From NCBI GenBank assembly GCA_934418295.1, contig CAKRWZ010000006.1:1-41057 (forward strand): a stretch of DNA of 41,057 nucleotides, read 5' to 3'. A program made the position numbers and the translations under genes. Shown here piece after piece: positions 37,353 through 41,057 of this stretch (the first letter of the stretch is position 1; each line of letters starts with the position of its first letter). A model generated the notes under the pieces. The model ran no database searches. It was not told the origin of the DNA and saw only the letters and a list, made by a program, of their open reading frames with translations. The stretch is from an uncultured Mediterraneibacter sp. Its GTDB lineage: Bacteria > Bacillota > Clostridia > Lachnospirales > Lachnospiraceae.

Positions 37353-37431
37353 TAAAAAATGTCCACTGGACCTTTTTGTCGTATGCTTGACAACAAAAGG
37401 GGGACGCTTCCAGGCACCCCCCCCTTTTTAA
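37353..37431. repeat. Two-hairpin intergenic repeat, copy C
   Basis: Order: AAAAAATGTCC-act-GGACCTTTTT, then TTTTGTC-GTATGCTT-GACAA, then AAAAGGGGG and a second hairpin (AAGGGGG..CCCCCCCCTTTTT). Compared with copy A, a T-A pair becomes C-G in the first hairpin and a C-G pair becomes T-A in the second, so both stems are preserved. Confidence 0.75.
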
Positions 37432-37483
37432 CATATCAATTTTGTCCTATAACTCTATAACTCAACTTTTTATTAAATATAAT

Positions 37484-38242
37484 TTATTCCTGAATATACG
37501 GAACTCCCAGACAGCGTATATCGCCTTCCATTGATCCCAGCAGCTTCATACCTGCCTCTCTTGCCGTAAGCACCGCCGTCTTTACCGCACTGGTTTCTCC
37601 GGTAAGTGCTACGATCACTTCATTGGTATGGCTGGTTCCCTCTTCTGCGGTCATATATCTTGCGATCTTTACCTCTGCCGATTTTACCGCCAGATCCGCC
37701 ATTACCAGCCCGATGGATGCCGGAGAACCGCAGACAAAACCAAACGCCTGCCCCCTCGGGATCCCAAAAGCCATTCCAAGCGCCTGATCGGCACTGGCAG
37801 AAAACGCCAGCTCCAAATGTCCCGCATCACTGACATAAAGCTCTCCGGAGTTTCTCTTTGTAAGCCGAAGTGCGATCTCCACAGCCCGTCTGGCATCTGC
37901 CACTGTTTCACCGCCGATGACGATGTAGTTTCCGTGACCTCCCCAGCCCTTGGTGTCCCTGGGAAGCATAATCGAAAGCACTTCTGTACTCGTTTCCTTC
38001 ACGGCATCGTCCACCGCCGTGATCTGTCCGGCCGCTCCGGTGCGGGAACTGATCACACCGACGCTTCTCCACTTGGGATCAATTTTCATCATCTGTCTCA
38101 AACTCTCATCCACGCCCGGGATCACCAGTCCGATGGTGTCCAGCACCGTCGTTCCCACGAATTCAGGCATAGCAGAAGCTCCCTCTTTCCCAAATTCATT
38201 TATCGCTTTATTTATATGCTCTTGCACTTGTTCCATAATCAT
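37484..38242 (-). CDS. pduB: PduB-like bacterial microcompartment shell protein (orphan)
   Basis: The protein has 252 residues and two BMC-type domains, as in PduB. Matching segments: MPEFVGTTVLDTIGLVIPGVD, KIDPKWRSVGVISSRTGAAGQI, VLSIMLPRDTKGWGGHGNYIVIGG in the first domain and SDAGHLELAFSASADQALG, FGFVCGSPASIGLVMADLAVKSA, REAGMKLLGS in the second. PduB trimers form porous shell facets of 1,2-propanediol-type microcompartments. No other shell, diol dehydratase or cargo gene is in the window, so it may be a relic or serve a remote locus. The ATG at 38242 follows AGAGGA. An extended -10 (TGCTATGAT, near 38304-38312) lies upstream. Confidence 0.88.
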   Translation of the reverse strand: MIMEQVQEHINKAINEFGKEGASAMPEFVGTTVLDTIGLVIPGVDESLRQMMKIDPKWRSVGVISSRTGAAGQITAVDDAVKETSTEVLSIMLPRDTKGWGGHGNYIVIGGETVADARRAVEIALRLTKRNSGELYVSDAGHLELAFSASADQALGMAFGIPRGQAFGFVCGSPASIGLVMADLAVKSAEVKIARYMTAEEGTSHTNEVIVALTGETSAVKTAVLTAREAGMKLLGSMEGDIRCLGVPYIQE

Positions 38243-38433
38243 TCAAATCCTCTGCCTTACTTTTCTGTCCTTTAAAAGCGTTCTGCTTTTTTCCAGTATT
38301 TTTATCATAGCACATTCCCTTTTATATGGATACCCTTATCATACAAAAGATTGCTTAGATTTCCTTTATTCGCTGATCAGCAATCGACAAATGCTGCCAT
38401 GCAAGTATGCTGCATTTTCCTCATCGCCATAAC

Positions 38434-38478
38434 AAAAAATACCCGTATGTCTATCCTTTCAACAGACTCACGGGTATC
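38434..38478 (-). terminator. Terminator of ECF S-component gene
   Basis: On the minus strand ATACCCGT-g-AGTCT pairs with AGACaTACGGGTAT, then TTTTTTG follows. It lies 28 bases after the S-component stop and upstream of the pduB-like gene. The remainder of 38243-38505 holds only the pduB leader and promoter. Confidence 0.85.
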
Positions 38479-38505
38479 TCTTATACTCTTATATTCTTTT
38501 ATTTT

Positions 38506-39042
38506 TTACGCATTTTTCTGAGGCGCTTCAAAAGCCAGTTTCTTTACATCCGGAACTGCCATCAAAACCGGATACAAGACAACTGCAATGATCAAACCGC
38601 CGACTCCCTGTATGATATTCGCCGGGATGCTTGCCGCTGCAGAAGCTCCGTACAAGAAATATTCACATACAAAATATCCGCCTGCCACCAGCACAATGTC
38701 CGTAATACCTCCCAATACAACCGCTGCATAACGAGATTTGGAACTTTTTCCCAGCTTTTTATAAATAAGTCCTGCGATCACTGCAATCAGTCCTTTGATT
38801 GCAAATGTGATCGGAACATATACAAAATATCCGCCCAACAGGTCTGCCATCGCGGATCCGATACCACCTGCTACCAATCCATAGACCGGCCCGAGAATAA
38901 CGCCTGACAAAATAACGATCGCATCACCCGGATGAATATATCCGTTCGTTCCCGGTGTAGGGATGCGGACAGACATCGTAGCAACGCATGCAAGTGCTGC
39001 AAAAAGTGCTGTTATTACAATTTTTTTCAAATTAGAATTCAT
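38506..39042 (-). CDS. ECF transporter substrate-binding S component
   Basis: The protein has 178 residues and five to six membrane helices. It fits the ECF S-component family related to DUF1393/riboflavin-type: a short basic N terminus, then ITALFAALACVATMSVRIPTPGTNGYIHPGDAIVILSG and LVAGGIGSAMADLLGGYFVYVPITFAIKGL. The substrate is probably a vitamin or cofactor precursor and cannot be told from sequence. The energising EcfAAT module is not here, as usual for group II. The ATG at 39042 follows GAGGGG; the frame to 39087 is not needed. A palindrome (ACCAT-TG-ATGGT, near 39101-39112) lies about 60 bases upstream and may be an operator. Confidence 0.88.
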   Translation of the reverse strand: MNSNLKKIVITALFAALACVATMSVRIPTPGTNGYIHPGDAIVILSGVILGPVYGLVAGGIGSAMADLLGGYFVYVPITFAIKGLIAVIAGLIYKKLGKSSKSRYAAVVLGGITDIVLVAGGYFVCEYFLYGASAAASIPANIIQGVGGLIIAVVLYPVLMAVPDVKKLAFEAPQKNA

Positions 39043-39126
39043 AAGAGACCCCTCTTTCCTTTCAACTGACTTACTTTTTAGCTGCACTCACTTTACACCA
39101 TCAATGGTATGATATAAAGGTCCAAT

Positions 39127-39158
39127 TTTAAAAAAACAAAGCAGGCCAGTTTTGTTTT
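39127..39158 (-). terminator. Probable terminator of aldehyde dehydrogenase gene
   Basis: AAAACAAA (39158-39151, minus strand, overlapping the stop codon) pairs with TTTGTTTT (39140-39133), loop ACTGGCCTGC, followed by T residues. Confidence 0.55.
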
Positions 39159-40536
39159 ATTTCAGAAAGAAACGGAGCAATTTCTGATATCTCTTTTTAT
39201 AAGGTTGATAACGCATCGGCAGATCGATCCAAGTCTTTTTATCTACAACGCTTTTATAATGTGTAAACGTATCAAATCCGGCTTTTCCGTGATAGCTTCC
39301 CATACCGCTTTCTCCAAAGCCGCCAAAGGGCAGATGGCTGGTTGCCAGATGGATCAGCGTATCATTCACGCATCCTCCCCCAAATCCGCATTTTGCGATC
39401 ACTTTTTTCGCCAGATACTTATTTCCCGTAAAAATATACAAAGCCAAAGGATGTGCCATAGCGCGGATATTCCCAATTGCCTCGTCTATCGTGTCATAGA
39501 CCAGCATCGGTAAGATCGGCCCAAAGATCTCCTCCTGCATCACTGCATCTGCAAAATTGACATGATCCATAACCGTAGGCTCTATCCGCAGTGTTTCACG
39601 GTCAAATGCTCCCCCGAAAACCACTTTTTCCTTATCGATCAGCCCCAGATTCCGATCGAAATGCTTCTCGTTTACAATCTTACCATAACATCTGTTTTCT
39701 AAAGGATGCTTGCCATACTGTTTTTGAATCTGCTTTTTTATTTCTTTCAGCAGTTTATTTTTCACGATCCGGTCACAATAAATATAATCCGGTGCCACAC
39801 AGGTCTGCCCGCAATTTAAAAACTTACCGAAAACGATCCTTTTTGCTGCCAGCTTGATATCTGCAGTTCTATCCACAATACAGGGACTTTTTCCACCCAG
39901 TTCCAGTGTGACCGGCGTCAGATGAACAGAAGCACGCCGCATGACTTCCTGCCCCACCTGCCGGCTTCCCGTAAAAAAGATATAATCAAATTTTTCCTCT
40001 AAAAGAGCCGCATTTTCAGCGCGTCCGCCCGTTACAACCGCCACATACTTTTCCTCGAAACACTCTGCCATCATTTGTCTGATCAGCGCACTTGTATGCG
40101 GCGAATATGCACTCGGCTTTAAAATCGCCGTATTTCCTGCTGCAAGGGCATCGATCAACGGCTCCAGTGTCAACATAAAAGGATAGTTCCAGGGACTCAT
40201 GATCAGCACTACGCCATACGGGGAAGGTTTTTGATAACTTCTCGCATGAAATTGTGCCAAAGGCGTATGCACCCGCCGTTCCCCTGCAAACTTTCTCACA
40301 TGCCTCAGTATATAAGTGATCTCACTCAGCACCATTCCTGTTTCGCACATATAACTTTCATACGCACTTTTTCCTAAATCTTTACGCAGCACTGCATGTA
40401 TTTCTTTTTCATGCTTTAAAATATATGCCCTCATCCGCTGCAACGCCCAAATCCTGTATGATACATCCAAAGTCATGCCCGTCGCAAAAAATTTCTGCTG
40501 TTCCCGGATCAATGCTTTTATCTCTTTCTGTTCCAT
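39157..40536 (-). CDS. Class 3-type NAD(P)-dependent aldehyde dehydrogenase
   Basis: The protein has 459 residues, the size of class 3 (ALDH3/YwdH-like) enzymes. Conserved motifs: SPYGVVLIMSPWNYPF, ALAAGNTAILKPSAYSP, FTGSRQVGQEVMRRA, the general base Glu in VTLELGGKSPCIVD, the catalytic Cys in FLNCGQTCVAPDY, EEIFGPILPML and PFGGFGESGMGSYHG. It oxidises medium- or long-chain aldehydes to acids. The hydrophobic end (YKKRYQKLLRFFLK) is basic and could touch the membrane. The ATG at 40536 follows GGGAGGAG. An inverted repeat upstream (40582-40597) suggests regulation. Confidence 0.93.
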   Translation of the reverse strand: MEQKEIKALIREQQKFFATGMTLDVSYRIWALQRMRAYILKHEKEIHAVLRKDLGKSAYESYMCETGMVLSEITYILRHVRKFAGERRVHTPLAQFHARSYQKPSPYGVVLIMSPWNYPFMLTLEPLIDALAAGNTAILKPSAYSPHTSALIRQMMAECFEEKYVAVVTGGRAENAALLEEKFDYIFFTGSRQVGQEVMRRASVHLTPVTLELGGKSPCIVDRTADIKLAAKRIVFGKFLNCGQTCVAPDYIYCDRIVKNKLLKEIKKQIQKQYGKHPLENRCYGKIVNEKHFDRNLGLIDKEKVVFGGAFDRETLRIEPTVMDHVNFADAVMQEEIFGPILPMLVYDTIDEAIGNIRAMAHPLALYIFTGNKYLAKKVIAKCGFGGGCVNDTLIHLATSHLPFGGFGESGMGSYHGKAGFDTFTHYKSVVDKKTWIDLPMRYQPYKKRYQKLLRFFLK

Positions 40537-40581
40537 AAAGGCTCCTCCCTTTCATCCCGACATATTATCACTCAAAATATT

Positions 40582-40597
40582 TTAAGAGATATCTTAA
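40582..40597. promoter_or_regulatory. Inverted repeat, possible operator of aldehyde dehydrogenase
   Basis: TTAAGA-GATA-TCTTAA is a perfect 6-4-6 palindrome 46 bases upstream of the start. A related half site (AATATCTTA) lies at about 40605-40613. No clear -35/-10 pair was identified; GATAAT near 40564 is a weak -10 candidate. Confidence 0.45.
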
Positions 40598-40642
40598 CTG
40601 CATAAATATCTTATCAACTACATTTTAACCCATATTTTGGCA

Positions 40643-40680
40643 ATAAAAAAGCGAAAACTCATTTTTATCTGAGTTTCCGC
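40643..40680 (-). terminator. Terminator of the tRNA operon
   Basis: GCGGAAACTCA (40680-40670) pairs with TGAGTTTTCGC (40661-40651) over 11 bp with one G-U, followed by TTTTTTATT; it lies 10 bases after tRNA-Lys. Confidence 0.9.
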
Positions 40681-40689
40681 ATTTCATCC

Positions 40690-40762
40690 TGAGCGTGCGG
40701 GGATTCGAACCCCGGACAACTTGATTAAAAGTCAAGTGCTCTACCACCTGAGCTACACGCCC
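40690..40762 (-). tRNA. tRNA-Lys (anticodon TTT)
   Basis: 73 nt without encoded CCA. Acceptor GGGCGTG/CACGCTC with one G-U, D arm GCTCAGGTGGTAGAGC, anticodon stem CTTGA/TCAAG with loop CTTTTAA, T arm CCGGGGTTCGAATCCCCG. Last of four tRNA genes read in the order Thr, fMet, Phe, Lys. Confidence 0.97.
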
Positions 40763-40784
40763 ATATTCATTTTCACAATGAAAA

Positions 40785-40857
<73 letters not shown>

Positions 40858-40882
40858 ATTCAATGCACAGCATATGTGCAAA

Positions 40883-40956
<74 letters not shown>

Positions 40957-40983
40957 ATATTAAATTATTTCTCCAAAGAGAAA

Positions 40984-41056
40984 AGCCGATGATCGGACTC
41001 GAACCGATAACCTGCTGATTACAAATCAGCTGCTCTGCCAATTGAGCCACATCGGC
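40984..41056 (-). tRNA. tRNA-Thr (anticodon TGT)
   Basis: 73 nt without CCA. Acceptor GCCGATG/CATCGGC, D arm GCTCAATTGGCAGAGC, anticodon stem GCTGA/TCAGC with loop TTTGTAA, T arm ATCGGTTCGAGTCCGAT. First tRNA of the group inside the window; more may lie beyond the edge. Confidence 0.97.
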
Positions 41057-41057
41057 T

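Noticed and set aside
39101..39112. ACCAT-TG-ATGGT palindrome as a named vitamin-repressor site
   Set aside because: It does not match a regulator consensus I can name (not BirA); noted only as a possible operator.

Overview
The window looks like chromosomal DNA of a spore-forming, anaerobic, Gram-positive Clostridia bacterium, most likely of the Lachnospiraceae type. This rests on the AT-leaning sequence, strong GGAGG ribosome binding sites, sporulation genes (bofA, spoIID, spoIIQ, cwlD), a Gram-positive Tad/Flp pilus operon without a secretin, rubrerythrin beside a PerR-like regulator, a T-box in front of ileS, and MecA. Most genes lie on the minus strand.

Layout. 1-4.3 kb: start of a truncated gene, a DUF4367 membrane protein, a MurG-type glycosyltransferase, an ECF-type sigma factor, a HIT hydrolase and an orphan soluble histidine kinase. 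4.3-13.7 kb: one long minus-strand Tad pilus operon read from a TGGACA-17-TATAAT promoter near 13.66 kb: tadZ, cpaF, tadB, tadC, Flp pilin, DUF5702, TadE-like protein, prepilin peptidase, second TadE-like protein, DUF6382 and a rhomboid protease. 13.7-22.3 kb: bofA with a divergent DUF2508 gene, dCMP deaminase, a TsaC/Sua5 fusion carrying a dead phosphatase-like tail, cwlD, a GH18/SH3 protein, a small unknown protein, mecA, a DUF1858 protein and an NlpC/P60 wall hydrolase. 22.5-24.1 kb: perR-like regulator, rubrerythrin, GIY-YIG protein. 24.2-32.1 kb: spoIIQ, spoIID, glycogen phosphorylase and ileS with its T-box. 32.1-36 kb: putP, D-Ala-D-Ala carboxypeptidase and a TIM-family isomerase. 36-38.5 kb: a scarred region with a broken M20 peptidase, a luxR-type gene cut at the same point, repeats and an orphan PduB-like shell protein. 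38.5-41 kb: ECF transporter S component, aldehyde dehydrogenase and four tRNA genes (Thr, fMet, Phe, Lys).

Most striking signal. Four sporulation genes (bofA, cwlD, spoIIQ, spoIID) share one architecture. Their Shine-Dalgarno sequence is buried in a hairpin, and a sequence resembling a sigma-E or sigma-F promoter lies across the 5' arm and loop. Transcripts started by the sporulation sigma factor would lack the 5' arm and be translatable; read-through from upstream vegetative genes would be folded shut. This is the logic known for some phage T4 late genes, used here, by inference, to keep sporulation genes silent. Two of the hairpins (cwlD, spoIID) also look like terminators of the upstream gene.

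Other notable points: a perfect 25-bp inverted repeat around the start of a TadE-like gene (candidate invertible switch or long mRNA hairpin), WalR-like boxes at the NlpC/P60 promoter, three perfect DnaA boxes between two copies of a 17-nt repeat, a covarying two-hairpin repeat family, a probably leaderless tsaC transcript, and an initiator tRNA gene with two U-U mismatches in its T stem. All calls are from reading the sequence; no search or folding program was run.
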